64,000 nt of DNA, from assembly GCA_900323505.1 (NCBI GenBank), contig OOIN01000003.1, positions 434,001 to 498,000 of the forward strand. Direction: 5' to 3'. A program made the position numbers and the translations under genes. Source of the stretch: Ustilago trichophora. Lineage: Eukaryota > Basidiomycota > Ustilaginomycetes > Ustilaginales > Ustilaginaceae. This document shows, one piece after another, positions 11,183 to 21,349 of this stretch. Each line of letters opens with the position of its first letter. Position 1 is the stretch's first letter. Below the pieces are notes generated by a model that saw only the letters and a program-made list of their open reading frames with translations, ran no database searches and was not told the origin of the DNA.

Positions 11183-11444
11183 ATCTGCTTGTCTCTCTTC
11201 TTCCACTCTGCTCGATCCTCACAAACCCAATAAAACCATGCAACGCAGCCGACATTTCAAGCAAAGAAACCTACGACACGCCTTCAGACACCCTGTTTTT
11301 CTCTCTCTCTTTTCATCGCCACTCTGAACGAAATAGATCCTGTTGTCACACTTGTTCCTTTGATGTTCAGAGGCATTGCATGTAGTCCCGCAATCTAGTA
11401 CAGAAAGAAACGTTCCAGAGAGAGAAGCCTGACCTCGTGACCCA

Positions 11445-14400
11445 TCAATTGGACTTGAGAGTACGCTGTTTCTCAGCATTCTCCACGATCCTCTGAGTGA
11501 CGAACATACCTTTCCTCTTCCTCACTGCATCCATGTACTTTTTGGCCACATTCTCCCTATCTCCCTTTTCGCCCAAGTCCTCCAACTCTTCTTCGGTTCT
11601 AGGAACCCAGAAGGGATCCAAATCGAACAATTCGAAACCTTTAAAGATGAGCTGGGGGGAAGCTGCGCCTGAGGTTCTCTTTCGGATTTCGTCGGCGAAA
11701 CCGAACGACTCGACTACGGGGAGGAGCGATCCAACGGTGAAGAAGGATGTACCTTCCTTCATCTCTTCCGAGATGATTTTACCCCGACGCTTGGCGAGTA
11801 CGGCATGAACCTTGCCTAGCACTTCGGTGCTCGCTTGAATATCGCAAGAGTACATGGCAAGCATGAGTCGAGGTGACCAGTCGAGGAGAGACTGCTTGCA
11901 GGTTTCTCGGAAATTCGACATGAGAGCACCTGCTGCTGAAGAGAGAGAGGTCGAGCTGGGAGTGAGCTGGAGAGATTCGAGGAAAAACGCTAGACCTTGC
12001 ATCGGTTCAGCACACAAAGGTCCGGCAGAGGTGGCCATTTGAAAGCCGGAATCAATGCTCTCGTTGAGAGAGGAGAGATTGACCCCTGTCTTGGCAGGTT
12101 CGGCATCGTCGCCGAGTGAAGCTTTGGCCAAGGCATCGGTGAGGAGTTCCGCTCCACCGTCTGAAGCCTGTTGGTGTGGCGCTGAGGGAGTGGCGATGCC
12201 AGAGTTCTGTCTGGTATTAGCACGCGAAGGGTCGGTACGGTTGCGCAACCCGACGCGACCGCTGCCAGTACGATCAACAAGAATATTGGCACCAACTCTG
12301 CGCGGTCCAAATGAAACAATCTTCTCCACAACCTCTCGCCAATCTTCACCTGTTCGATCCTGTCCACATTTCTCCAGTACTGCAGCTAAAGAGGACCAGA
12401 ACTTGTCCGCACGAACCGTCTTACTCGCCTGACTACCCGCAGCGTCCACGCTCCCTGACTCTCCGTCGTCAATCACTCCGGAGGCGTTGCGGTTCTGCAA
12501 CCTGCGCAGAGTCTGCGTGTTTGCAAGCAAGAAGTCGACTACGGGTTTGGGGAGTGGGACCGCGCGCACGCGGTAAGATACAGAGCCGTTGGCTACGCTT
12601 CCGTCTACCGTGCCGCGTGGTGCGCCCTCGGTTTTGGGAGGTGGCATCTCGGGTGCTCGGACACATGTCTCGCGGAAAGGTACCAAGGGAGGACTGACTT
12701 GGATCTCGCACTTGGCAAAACGTTCGCGGAGGTCTTTAAGACATCGCTCGAGATGCAACTCTCCTGCGGTGAGGATGACGTGCTCGCCGGTATCCTGTAC
12801 CAGAGACTCGACGCAAGGGTCGGCCTGGTTGAGCAGCTTGAGGCCTTCAACGAGTTTGGGCATGTCCTGGGGGTTCATCGGCTCCAGGGCGACGCGGACG
12901 ATGGGGGCGGAGAGCATGTTGATGCCCGCCAAGTTGACAAAGGTCTTGTTTGCAATAGCCGCATCGATGGTAGTTGGGTCTTGGTGGCGTTCGATGGGGT
13001 AAGAGTGGACGAGGGAGGGAGAGCACAGGGTGGCATTGCGGAGGACGCGACCTTCCATACCTCGGATGGCGAAGACGTTGCCTGCAGGCACTTCGTTGAC
13101 AGCGAGCAGATCGCGACCCATGATCATGTAGAGAGCTTCCAGCTGGACCGGTTTGATATGCTTGACGTTGGATGGGTGAGATGGTGGCAGAGAGGTGTTG
13201 TACTTGGGAAGGAGGGCGTACATCCACTGCCCGACGCGGAGGGTGCCAGAGTAGAGACGAGCGAAACCGAGCACGACTTCAGCGGACCCATCCTCCTCCT
13301 CTTCCTGCTGTGCGTCCTTCTCAGCTTGTGCTTCGGCCTCGCGCTGAGCTCGTGCGGCACGCTGTGCTTCAGCTTCTTCGAGACTAGTACCGTTCGCTTC
13401 AGACTTGGCATCACCCTCACCGCCTTCCATAGTAGCACCAGTGGCAGCAAGTGCGGCTCGGACCGCAGCTTGACGCTCCCTACTCTCCTTTGCTCTCTCC
13501 CTCATCTGCTCTGCTGTCAGCGGTGCCTTCTTTGCCTCGGGCAGATCATCTTTCTTGACCGCAAACATCTTACTGACGTAAGCGACACGATTCGACTTGG
13601 GCCCAATCTCGGCAGTCATCAAGTGCTCCTCGAGCGGCGTCTTGGCCTTGTAGTTGCCTCGGTCAAAGTAGCTCATGTCTGGGTTGAGCATCATCGGGAT
13701 CCTCTTTGCCTGCGCCTTGCTCGTTGAGGGGATCACATAGATGATCGCAGCAAACGCACAGCTGGCGAGTGGCAACCACTGACTGACGATGGCCTTGATC
13801 AGCGTCGAAGCGTCCTTGGACTTGAGGTCGCGTGGATGTACCTTGAGGTTGAGCGAAGTGACAATCTTCTCAATCTTGTCCTGATCGCGGTTTTCGACAA
13901 CTGCATCGTACACAGACCAGATGTTTTCCAGCACAAACTGGACAAACATCGGCTTGAGCGGACGCTTTTCTTTCTCCTTCTGCTTCTGGCTGAGTACGCG
14001 CTTCGTCTTGGGGTCAAAGTAGAAGTCACCCCAAAGTACTTTGCGGAGCTTAGATTCCTGAATGCCCATCTTCTTGGCGTAGAGCATGGCGAAACGTTCG
14101 AGTCGGAAGGCCCAGTTGTCCATTGCAGAGGCAAAGATTACGTTGCCTTTGGAAGGGTCAAAGTAGATGTCTTCATCATCACGCTCCTCCCGGTCTTCTT
14201 CGGCGTCATCGTCAGCATCGTCGCCAGTAGCAGCAGCAATCGAGTCGTTCTTGGCTTGCTTACGAGCAGCAATGCGTTTCTCTCGTTCCTCGTGCCATCG
14301 CTCATCGTCGTCCATACGAGCCGAGGCGAAGAAGGAGCCAACGACGGCGTTGACCTGTTCGATCACCTGGATAAGGTGATGGTATGCTTCGTTGGGGGAG

Positions 14401-14897
14401 AGTTTGAGCTCGGTGATGAGTCGATCGACTTTGTTGAGTACGAGGATGGGTTCCAGACCGTCCTGCCATGCCTGTCGAAGCACAGTTACGGTCTGAGCGC
14501 ACACGCCTTCCACGACGTCCACAATGAGCAGTGCACCATCACACAGTCTTGATGCGGTAGACACTTCTGACGAAAAGTCAACGTGACCGGGTGTGTCGAT
14601 GAGGTTGACCATAAAGTCCTGAATCGGCGGCAGGTTGTCTGGATCCCAACCTTTAGTAGGGTCATGAACACGCATCTTGACCGAAAGCGAAACGGCCGAC
14701 GCCTCCATGGTAATACCACGTTCTTGTTCATCCTCTCTCGAGTCGAGGTATCGAATCTGACCGGCCATACGAGCCGAGATGATGTTATTGGCAGCGAGCA
14801 GCGAGTCGGCGAACGAGGACTTGCCGTGGTCGACGTGACCAATCAACGTACAGCAGCGCACATTGTGCGAGCTGAATCGTTTGCCGTCAGACGCCAT
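11445..14897 (-). CDS. EFL1: Elongation factor-like GTPase 1 (60S maturation)
   Basis: A 1,150-residue EF-2-like GTPase matching Efl1/Ria1. With SBDS/Sdo1, that family evicts Tif6/eIF6 from cytoplasmic pre-60S subunits so that they can join 40S. GTPase motifs are intact: GHVDHGKSS (residues 20-28), RGITMEAS (switch I, 60-67), DTPGHVDF (101-108) and NKVD (155-158). An acidic insertion (about 215-240, GDDADDDAEEDREERDDED) and a large charged insertion near 470-540 lie within the fold, as is usual for Efl1 and unlike true EF-2. The EF-2 diphthamide-loop histidine context is not seen. The C terminus holds the domain IV/V-like region. The gene is divergent from the SNRNP40-like gene, 416 bp apart. 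It is intron-free and of normal length for the family. Confidence 0.95.
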   Translation of the reverse strand: MASDGKRFSSHNVRCCTLIGHVDHGKSSFADSLLAANNIISARMAGQIRYLDSREDEQERGITMEASAVSLSVKMRVHDPTKGWDPDNLPPIQDFMVNLIDTPGHVDFSSEVSTASRLCDGALLIVDVVEGVCAQTVTVLRQAWQDGLEPILVLNKVDRLITELKLSPNEAYHHLIQVIEQVNAVVGSFFASARMDDDERWHEEREKRIAARKQAKNDSIAAATGDDADDDAEEDREERDDEDIYFDPSKGNVIFASAMDNWAFRLERFAMLYAKKMGIQESKLRKVLWGDFYFDPKTKRVLSQKQKEKEKRPLKPMFVQFVLENIWSVYDAVVENRDQDKIEKIVTSLNLKVHPRDLKSKDASTLIKAIVSQWLPLASCAFAAIIYVIPSTSKAQAKRIPMMLNPDMSYFDRGNYKAKTPLEEHLMTAEIGPKSNRVAYVSKMFAVKKDDLPEAKKAPLTAEQMRERAKESRERQAAVRAALAATGATMEGGEGDAKSEANGTSLEEAEAQRAARAQREAEAQAEKDAQQEEEEDGSAEVVLGFARLYSGTLRVGQWMYALLPKYNTSLPPSHPSNVKHIKPVQLEALYMIMGRDLLAVNEVPAGNVFAIRGMEGRVLRNATLCSPSLVHSYPIERHQDPTTIDAAIANKTFVNLAGINMLSAPIVRVALEPMNPQDMPKLVEGLKLLNQADPCVESLVQDTGEHVILTAGELHLERCLKDLRERFAKCEIQVSPPLVPFRETCVRAPEMPPPKTEGAPRGTVDGSVANGSVSYRVRAVPLPKPVVDFLLANTQTLRRLQNRNASGVIDDGESGSVDAAGSQASKTVRADKFWSSLAAVLEKCGQDRTGEDWREVVEKIVSFGPRRVGANILVDRTGSGRVGLRNRTDPSRANTRQNSGIATPSAPHQQASDGGAELLTDALAKASLGDDAEPAKTGVNLSSLNESIDSGFQMATSAGPLCAEPMQGLAFFLESLQLTPSSTSLSSAAGALMSNFRETCKQSLLDWSPRLMLAMYSCDIQASTEVLGKVHAVLAKRRGKIISEEMKEGTSFFTVGSLLPVVESFGFADEIRKRTSGAASPQLIFKGFELFDLDPFWVPRTEEELEDLGEKGDRENVAKKYMDAVRKRKGMFVTQRIVENAEKQRTLKSN

Positions 14898-15313
14898 CTT
14901 GAGGTCACGTCTAAGGACTTGAGTAGCTTTCTGTGAGGTTTTGAGCCTTGCGATGCTGCTTCAGAGTTCAGAAGCGAAGCGAAGGCAGCAAGGTCAAGTA
15001 TTGATGGTGTCGCACGCTGAGAATGGCTGAGTTGGTTGCTGCAGTTCCTGTTCCGTGGAAGAAAAGCTCAGTGTCACACCAGAATTGCAAATGTCAAGAG
15101 AGTGTGGAGGTGCCCGATGTTTCTTTCAAATCGGGGGATGTCTGAATTGGAAGAAACGGATGCGGAAGTCGGATTTCTCCACCTCTGCTGAACCCTCGCT
15201 TGGCAACTTTCTACTTTCGCGTTTGGATCCCTTGCCGCTCCTCTCTCTCACCCTATTCTATCCACAACCCTGCTAATCGCGCCCTCCTATTCAATCCTCA
15301 GATCTCTCCCATC
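14898..15313. promoter_or_regulatory. Divergent promoter region between EFL1 and the U5 snRNP gene
   Basis: A 416-bp intergenic stretch flanked by two ATGs pointing outward, so both promoters must lie in it. The side next to the WD40 gene is a CT-rich leader (15210-15300). No clear TATA box or named operator was recognised. Confidence 0.6.
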
Positions 15314-16444
15314 ATGGCCGAGAAGCGTAAGACATCCCCACCGATCTCATACCGCGAAGCATCCCTAGTCAAGCGCCAAAGACACGGCGACGACGATGGC
15401 ATCTCCTCCCAACACATCGCGATTGCATCCTCAAAAGATGGTCAAGACAAAGGCCTTGTCCGCTCCGTCAAGCGAACCTCTTCCCTTTCTCATCCCATTC
15501 TCGGTCTTACAGGCGCTCATACATCCGAGATCCTCGACGCGAAATTCTCTCGTGACGGCTCTCGCATCGCCGCCGCCTCTGCAGACCGCACCATCTCGAT
15601 CTGGTCCGTCTATGGCGACTGTGCCAACATCGGTCAGCTCAAAGGGCATTCTAAGGCGGTAACCTGTCTCGCCTTCAGCAACAACGTTTCGGATGCGCTC
15701 TACTCGGGCTCTGCGGATGGCACAATCATCGCCTGGAACCTCACAACCGGTGAGAAGCAGAGGAGGTTACGGGGCCATCGGGCTATTGTCAATTGCGTGA
15801 GCGCCACTCGATCTGGCCCTGAGTTGCTCGTATCCGCATCAGATGATGGGAGGGTGATGATCTGGGATCCTGAATCAAAGGAGCCTCTCGATGTGCTGGA
15901 TGTCGGATACCCAGTCACCGCAGTAGCCTTTTCCGATGACTCGAGCCAACTATACGTCGGAGGAATCGACAACCAGATCCACATCTACGACCTTACCCGC
16001 AAAGCCATCTCTCTCACCCTACGAGGGCACATGGACACAATCACATCCCTCTCCCTCTCTCCCTCTGGCTCTCACCTTCTATCCACAGCCTTCGATGACA
16101 CTCTCCGCATCTGGGACGTACGACCATTCGCACCCGAGCCAAATCCTTCCGACCCCAACGCAAACGCCTCCAATCCAAGGCTGTACCGTACGCTTAGGGG
16201 AACAACGTTCGGCGGATTTGAGAATCTCCTAATCAGGGCAGGGTGGAGCGCAGATGGCGAGAAGGTGGTTGCAGGAGGCGCAGATAGGACATGCACCATT
16301 TGGGACGTTGAGAGCTCGACGATATTGTACAAGCTGCCGGGACACAAGGGAACCTGCACGGCAGCGGTATTCCATCCAAAGGAGCCAATCGTCGTAAGCT
16401 CTTCAACGGATATGACGCTGCTCCTTGGCGAAATCGACCCATGA
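15314..16444 (+). CDS. U5 snRNP 40 kDa-type WD40 protein (Prp8-binding)
   Basis: A 376-residue seven-bladed WD40 protein resembling human SNRNP40 and fission yeast Spf38, a U5 small nuclear ribonucleoprotein component that contacts Prp8. A short basic N terminus (MAEKRKTSPPISYREASLVK) precedes repeats with WD-type ends: SADRTISIWSV, SADGTIIAWNL, SDDGRVMIWD, GGIDNQIHIYD, AFDDTLRIWDV, GADRTCTIWDV and a degenerate last blade ending in LLGEIDP. The in-frame stretch upstream (from 15200) is CT-rich leader, and ATG 15314 (catcATGG) is the natural start. LSM3, another spliceosomal protein, lies elsewhere in the window. Alternative WD40 identities are possible, but the order of blades and the N-terminal SHPILGLTGAHTSEI block favour SNRNP40. 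Confidence 0.88.
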   Translation: MAEKRKTSPPISYREASLVKRQRHGDDDGISSQHIAIASSKDGQDKGLVRSVKRTSSLSHPILGLTGAHTSEILDAKFSRDGSRIAAASADRTISIWSVYGDCANIGQLKGHSKAVTCLAFSNNVSDALYSGSADGTIIAWNLTTGEKQRRLRGHRAIVNCVSATRSGPELLVSASDDGRVMIWDPESKEPLDVLDVGYPVTAVAFSDDSSQLYVGGIDNQIHIYDLTRKAISLTLRGHMDTITSLSLSPSGSHLLSTAFDDTLRIWDVRPFAPEPNPSDPNANASNPRLYRTLRGTTFGGFENLLIRAGWSADGEKVVAGGADRTCTIWDVESSTILYKLPGHKGTCTAAVFHPKEPIVVSSSTDMTLLLGEIDP

Positions 16445-16699
16445 GCCGGACATTCTAGGTGCGATCACCTTGCTCCATCCGTTCTCATCACACTTTTGTA
16501 CCACCATCTTACGCCTCATCGATGAGCATTTGAAATCAGTATTTGCATTGCATATGTTTAGCTGTCAAGATGATTGGCTGGTATGGTTTTGTTGAGTCTG
16601 CGGTATGTTGAGCGGCTTCTTTCTAGGCAAGTGTGAATGAAGCGCTGGTATTGGGTGTGTTGTCACGCGAGAATACAGCCTGCTCGAGCTAGTCATTGC

Positions 16700-19219
16700 T
16701 CAAACAAAAGCAGAAGCAATGTCAGGAAACGATTCGGAGCAACACCGGAAGAAGAAGATACTCACTACACTTAGTCGACCCCAAAGACGGCTTTGATCAG
16801 CCTTGGTATCCATCAATCGATCTTGAATCGACAGGAGCGTCTGTTGCACCGAACAAAGGTCTCCCGCCTGCTCTAGGCGGCTTACCATCTCCTGGAGTGC
16901 TGCTTCGGTTCGTGGAGCTAGTTCGCCCATCATTTCTGCTTCCACAGCTTGAGCTTCTTCCTTCAAGCCGATGTGAGAGGCGGCATGGCAATCCGAGGAG
17001 GAGAAGGCGGCCGTTTTGCTCCGGGCCGCAGAAGCGGCGCTGCCCCCAGTGTGGTGCTGAGAAACTACAATACTAGGCATCGCATTGGGCGGGTACTCTG
17101 GTCCAAATGAACCCAACTCTTCCAGTCCTTGCAGCGGGGTCGGCTGCAGCACCTTTTTCTCCTCCTCTCCATCTTCGTCAAAGTGCAGATCGATCAAAGT
17201 CCCCTCCAGCAGACTGATACAATCCTGCCTCTGCTTCTTCCGTGCTCCCGAAGTGGCAGGTGCGAGATCCACAGATACCTGCGTAGCTGCGTCGACTCTC
17301 GAAAGTCGATCTTCCACCTTGCACCGCAGCAGGACGACCAGCATCAGTCCAGGTCGTTTCTTGAAGACCTCGTACATCTTATCGGGATGACGACGGATCA
17401 TGTGATCGAGGGAATCTATGTGGGGGACAGCTTTGCGTTCGAGTATGGAAAGAGTGGTTGGTGACGGGTTGTCGAGTGATGATCGGTGCTCTTCGTCAGG
17501 ACTGGGGTGCAAGTAAAGTTCTTCGCGAGGGATGGTGGTGGCTGGAGGTGGGGATGGTCCTTCAGTGGCTCGAGCGAGCCGATCGAATTGGGAATCTGAC
17601 AGTCGAGCGATGTGGCTTGTTCCCAGATGGACGGAGGTGAGATCGTCGACTTTCCTTGTAGCTCGTGCGGACTCGGTCTGAGAGGGTGCGGAGGGGCTCT
17701 TCTTGCTCCCTTTGCTGGACGGAGAAGTCTTGTACGTCTGAGCAGGCTCCACACCAAGCCTATTGACCCGCCTAGCACGCAGCGTAGGCGTCTTATCAGG
17801 ATCACCTTCCCCATCATCCTTCCCAGCACTGCCCTTCGAAAGCGGACTCCTACTGACCGAAGTCAAATGGGACGAAACTCCATCCTCATTTTCCTCCACG
17901 TCGAACTTCGAATAGGCGCTGGCCACCTTTGACGAGACCATCGAAGGCGCAGGCTTGATGTGTACTCTCCACTTTTGAATCCTTTGGACCGCCTCTGACT
18001 CTTCGCTCGTCTCGACGCATAGTGACGATCTTGTACTCTCCTGAGGGTGCCTCTGCGTTTTTTTAATGATCTGAGCCGGCTTGCTGGGCAGTGGGGTCAA
18101 GAGGGCGGAGTGATCCTCCTCCTGAGGCCGCCATTGACAGACAGCTTCCATATTCCTACCGGCAATCCGGGTCGATGTGGACGCAGAGGAAGAGGTGGAT
18201 TTGGGCTTTCGTGTGGTGGTGGAGACCAGGCTTTCGAGCTCTTCTGCGAGGCGATTGGCGTCGAGGAGGTGCTTGGCGCGGCGAAGAGAGGGAAGACGTT
18301 CGAGTCGAGGAGGGTTTGCATCGACATGCGTGACATTGCCGCGTGCGACTGGCGGTTGCGTGGGGCTGTGGTCCAAATTGGACATACCAAGGGTATCATA
18401 CTTGTGCTGGATCGGTTGGTCGGGCTGATGAGGCGGAAAGGGGAATGCGGGAGTAGGAGGGAGTGGACGGCTGACGACGCGGACTGCAGGTGGAAGAAGC
18501 TGATGAGGTGCCACTGTGAGGGCTGGGTGAGGGGTGCCGGATCGAGTGCGAGGAGGTTCGGGACATGGCAAGCCGATACCGGTTTCGCGGCCGCTGAGAT
18601 GCCGCTTCTTGGCGAGGACGGCGGTTGGCGGGGGACGAACCGGCGAATCTGGTCGAAAAGACTGCTGAGGCGGCTGCGGTGGTGGAGGAGGACGCTTAAC
18701 CAGCTCCTGTTGTGAGTCTAGTCGCTCGCGCAAGGTCTCAATCGCAGGCAAGCACTCTTGCTGCCCAATATCCACCTGTACGCCAACATTGCGAGCTGAT
18801 ACCGGTCGATCGGCGTACATCCCCCTACATTGATCCAAAAGGTTGCTTTCGGGAGCAGCGACACCGTCTGACTTCCCAACGTGACCGGCAATAGGGATCC
18901 CCTTCGCACTGACAGTAGCATCCATTGATCCTTCCCTGCCCTTGGAAGAACTGGATAAAAATCGGGCAACAGCTCGGATCTTAGCCTTGACATTGCGCAA
19001 ACCTCTACCAGACTTTGTCGATGAGGCACTGTCGGGTTCAATCAAGGTATCTTTGCTATGAGAACGGATAGATGTTCTTGCAGTGTCAGGGATGAAGGGA
19101 AGTGGCTGCCAGTGTACATGCTTGGCATCATGGGTGAGATCGCTGTCCGCGATGGTGGGCATCCTGTCCGAGTACGTGTGCTGGCTGACACAGCTCATGT
19201 CATCTGGTGCGCCATACAT
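16700..19219 (-). CDS. Unrecognised Pro/Ser-rich protein with C-terminal coiled coil
   Basis: The start is taken at ATG 19219 (MYGAPDDMSC), giving 839 residues. The frame stays open to an ATG at 19432, but those 71 extra residues look like leader. The N-terminal half carries several proline-rich, SH3-ligand-like segments (RPPPPPQPPQ, RPLPPTPAFPFPPH). A short basic patch GRGLRNVKAKIRAVARFLSS precedes them. A more ordered segment reads PHIDSLDHMIRRHPDKMYEV, followed by a hydrophobic LMLVVLLR. The last 90 residues are helical and coiled-coil-like (EEAQAVEAEMMGELAPR and following). The C terminus is uncertain: a good donor (GTGAGT, starting at 16765) lies 22 codons before the stop, so the last residues may be intronic. 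No enzyme domain was seen. An adaptor or scaffold role is a guess from composition only. Confidence 0.7.
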   Translation of the reverse strand: MYGAPDDMSCVSQHTYSDRMPTIADSDLTHDAKHVHWQPLPFIPDTARTSIRSHSKDTLIEPDSASSTKSGRGLRNVKAKIRAVARFLSSSSKGREGSMDATVSAKGIPIAGHVGKSDGVAAPESNLLDQCRGMYADRPVSARNVGVQVDIGQQECLPAIETLRERLDSQQELVKRPPPPPQPPQQSFRPDSPVRPPPTAVLAKKRHLSGRETGIGLPCPEPPRTRSGTPHPALTVAPHQLLPPAVRVVSRPLPPTPAFPFPPHQPDQPIQHKYDTLGMSNLDHSPTQPPVARGNVTHVDANPPRLERLPSLRRAKHLLDANRLAEELESLVSTTTRKPKSTSSSASTSTRIAGRNMEAVCQWRPQEEDHSALLTPLPSKPAQIIKKTQRHPQESTRSSLCVETSEESEAVQRIQKWRVHIKPAPSMVSSKVASAYSKFDVEENEDGVSSHLTSVSRSPLSKGSAGKDDGEGDPDKTPTLRARRVNRLGVEPAQTYKTSPSSKGSKKSPSAPSQTESARATRKVDDLTSVHLGTSHIARLSDSQFDRLARATEGPSPPPATTIPREELYLHPSPDEEHRSSLDNPSPTTLSILERKAVPHIDSLDHMIRRHPDKMYEVFKKRPGLMLVVLLRCKVEDRLSRVDAATQVSVDLAPATSGARKKQRQDCISLLEGTLIDLHFDEDGEEEKKVLQPTPLQGLEELGSFGPEYPPNAMPSIVVSQHHTGGSAASAARSKTAAFSSSDCHAASHIGLKEEAQAVEAEMMGELAPRTEAALQEMVSRLEQAGDLCSVQQTLLSIQDRLMDTKADQSRLWGRLSVVSIFFFRCCSESFPDIASAFV

Positions 19220-19499
19220 TTTGTCCAAAGATGGCGAAGTAAAGGCTGATAGAAAGACACGACAAGAAGGATGAGTGTGGCTAGGAGGAGGTTGAGTCGA
19301 CTTGCGACTGCCCTTATACTTTCTCGTCTCAGTGTGTCTGAATGCAGTCTCTTCACTCAGAACTGAATGCCACAGGTTGATCAAGCCCAGGTTTATGAGG
19401 GGGCATGGCGGAGGAACGCGCAAAGAATGCATTGTTTGGGTATATTCGACAAGCGCAACAGTACATTGATAGCTTTGGCAAGATAGACGGGTCAGCGTC

Positions 19500-21349
19500 T
19501 TAGATTAAGCTCGTGCCGGGAATGCCTCGGAGAAAGGGGGTGGTATAGATGAGGCGGTGGCCGTCGAGGTCGCACAGGTGCAGCTCCTGTGCGTCCCATG
19601 GGGTCTGCTGGACACCGCTGAGGATGCGTGCGCTGTCAGTGGAACGCTGCGCAGCTTTGTTGCGCTCGAGTCTCCATTCGTTCAGACGAGCAGAGAGGAG
19701 GGTGTGCATTGATTCGAGTGCGCCGCTGTATTCAATCAGCACAGTCGTACCAGACATGATGGAAGTTGATGAGCGCAAAGGAAGAGTTGTCGAAGGCAAG
19801 TCGAGCGGATCAGGCTCGGTGCACGAGAGGCTGAGAGATTCGGGTGTGGGTGGCAGCGAAAAGTCCGGGTCGTCTGAATGCTCTTCGGACATGGTCGGCA
19901 AAAGGGAGCGTCCGTGGGTGAGCGAATCCGGCCTGGTGGAACCGTTCGAGGTGCGAATCAGACTCATGCGCGAAACGCTAGCTCCGGCTGGCGGCGGAGG
20001 AGCTTGATCGACGGTGCGCAGACAGATTGTTGCAGAAGATAAGGTCATGACAGCTTGGACGCTTGGAATCTGCGAGACACAGGTGAATCCCAGAACCTTG
20101 GCGTAGAAGGCCATTGAGCTTGCGAGATGTTTGACGGGCAGCAAAGACATGCTTTGCAATGGCACGGGAGTGGGGAAGCTACCGGAACCATTGATCTCTT
20201 CGATGGGCGAGACGGGTGCTGCCAAATCCGAAAACATGCTTTTGAGAGAAAGCGGAGGCGAATTGACGGCGGCGGCATCGGGCGAATGCATGGCGATGTG
20301 GATGCGCGACCTGCGTTGCGCCTCTTTGCGCTCAGCCGACATGCTGATGGATCGGCGTCTTGCTAGGTCACTATTTGGGTCGAGACCGTTAAAGATTCTG
20401 GTCCTTTCCACAAATTCGTCGTCGTCGTCCTCGATGGGCGGTTGAGGCGTAAAGCGACCCGCATTGGCAATGAAGTTCTCGGCAGCCGCTCGGTCGCGGA
20501 AGATTTGGAGTAGAGGGCCAGGAAACTGCACGGAGATGAAGGAGGTGGTGTCAGTGAGATGAGATCGCATTCAGCGGGAAGCAATGCCAAGCATTCTTGA
20601 TCACTTACGTTTCGAATTTGACGCTCGGCGTCCTCCTTTGTGGTGTAGACACCCTTCTTCCAACCACGTCCTACAGCATAGAAGGAGTGATCCGAGGCTA
20701 CTGCGACATCAGCAAGAGCTCTCGTGTTCGAAGGACAGGGTCGAACCACATCGGAATCGTTGGCGGAATAGCATCTTCGTACAGCGAGACGCATCGGCGG
20801 TTTGCTGATGAGCGACTGGGATGTAGTGCTGGACATGGCGAAAGGAGACTGTGGTCGAGGCACCTCAACAGTTGTAGCAATGGTGGGTGGTGAAGTACCA
20901 GATGCGGACCGCGCTCGGACTGTGGACTGTACAGCTCGCGTGGGCGCAGCTTCATGCACGATTTCAACAAAGAGCGATTCCTCGTCGTCGTGCACCATGC
21001 TGAGCTTCTTTGCTGAGCGAGAACGGCTGCTGGTGGGTCTGATCGGATGTTTTTGAGTTAAGCTCGGCTCTGGATATCGATCAAGCTCTATCGGTCGAGA
21101 GAGAACGACTTTGCTGGTGCGCTTGCCGTTGTAAGTTGGAGAGCGCTCATGGTTGATGCTCGAGTAGCCAAGACCATAATCGGATGGACCCGAAAAAGAA
21201 GTGGGCGTTTCGGCTTCAGGGGTGGTGACTGGGCTAGATGCAGAGCGGCTGGAAGAAGAGGAAGACGAGGCAGTAGTGGCAGCAGCGGCGAATTGACGCT
21301 TGGACCTTAGAGTGAGTCTGCCAAATAAGCTCGAGTTGCGTTCTCCCAT
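19500..21349 (-). CDS. RNase H1-type hybrid-binding domain fused to a VOC/glyoxalase-like region, two exons
   Basis: Exon 1 is 20609-21349 and exon 2 is 19500-20525; the 83-nt intron 20526-20608 has GTAAGT and CAG ends and phase 0. The spliced product is 588 residues. Residues 1-219 are Ser-rich and disordered. Residues about 220-270 read SFYAVGRGWKKGVYTTKEDA followed, across the splice, by FPGPLLQIF and AAAENFI. This is the viroplasmin/RNase H1 N-terminal hybrid-binding fold. An acidic/basic linker follows. From about 375 the text PVKHLASSMAFYAKVLGF and, at the end, LHLCDLDGHRLIYTTPF match the two halves of a vicinal-oxygen-chelate (glyoxalase/bleomycin-resistance) domain, separated by about 130 low-complexity residues. 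No RNase H catalytic domain is present. The splice joins the hybrid-binding motif seamlessly, which supports the model. Function is unknown; activity of the VOC part is doubtful because the halves are far apart. Confidence 0.82.
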
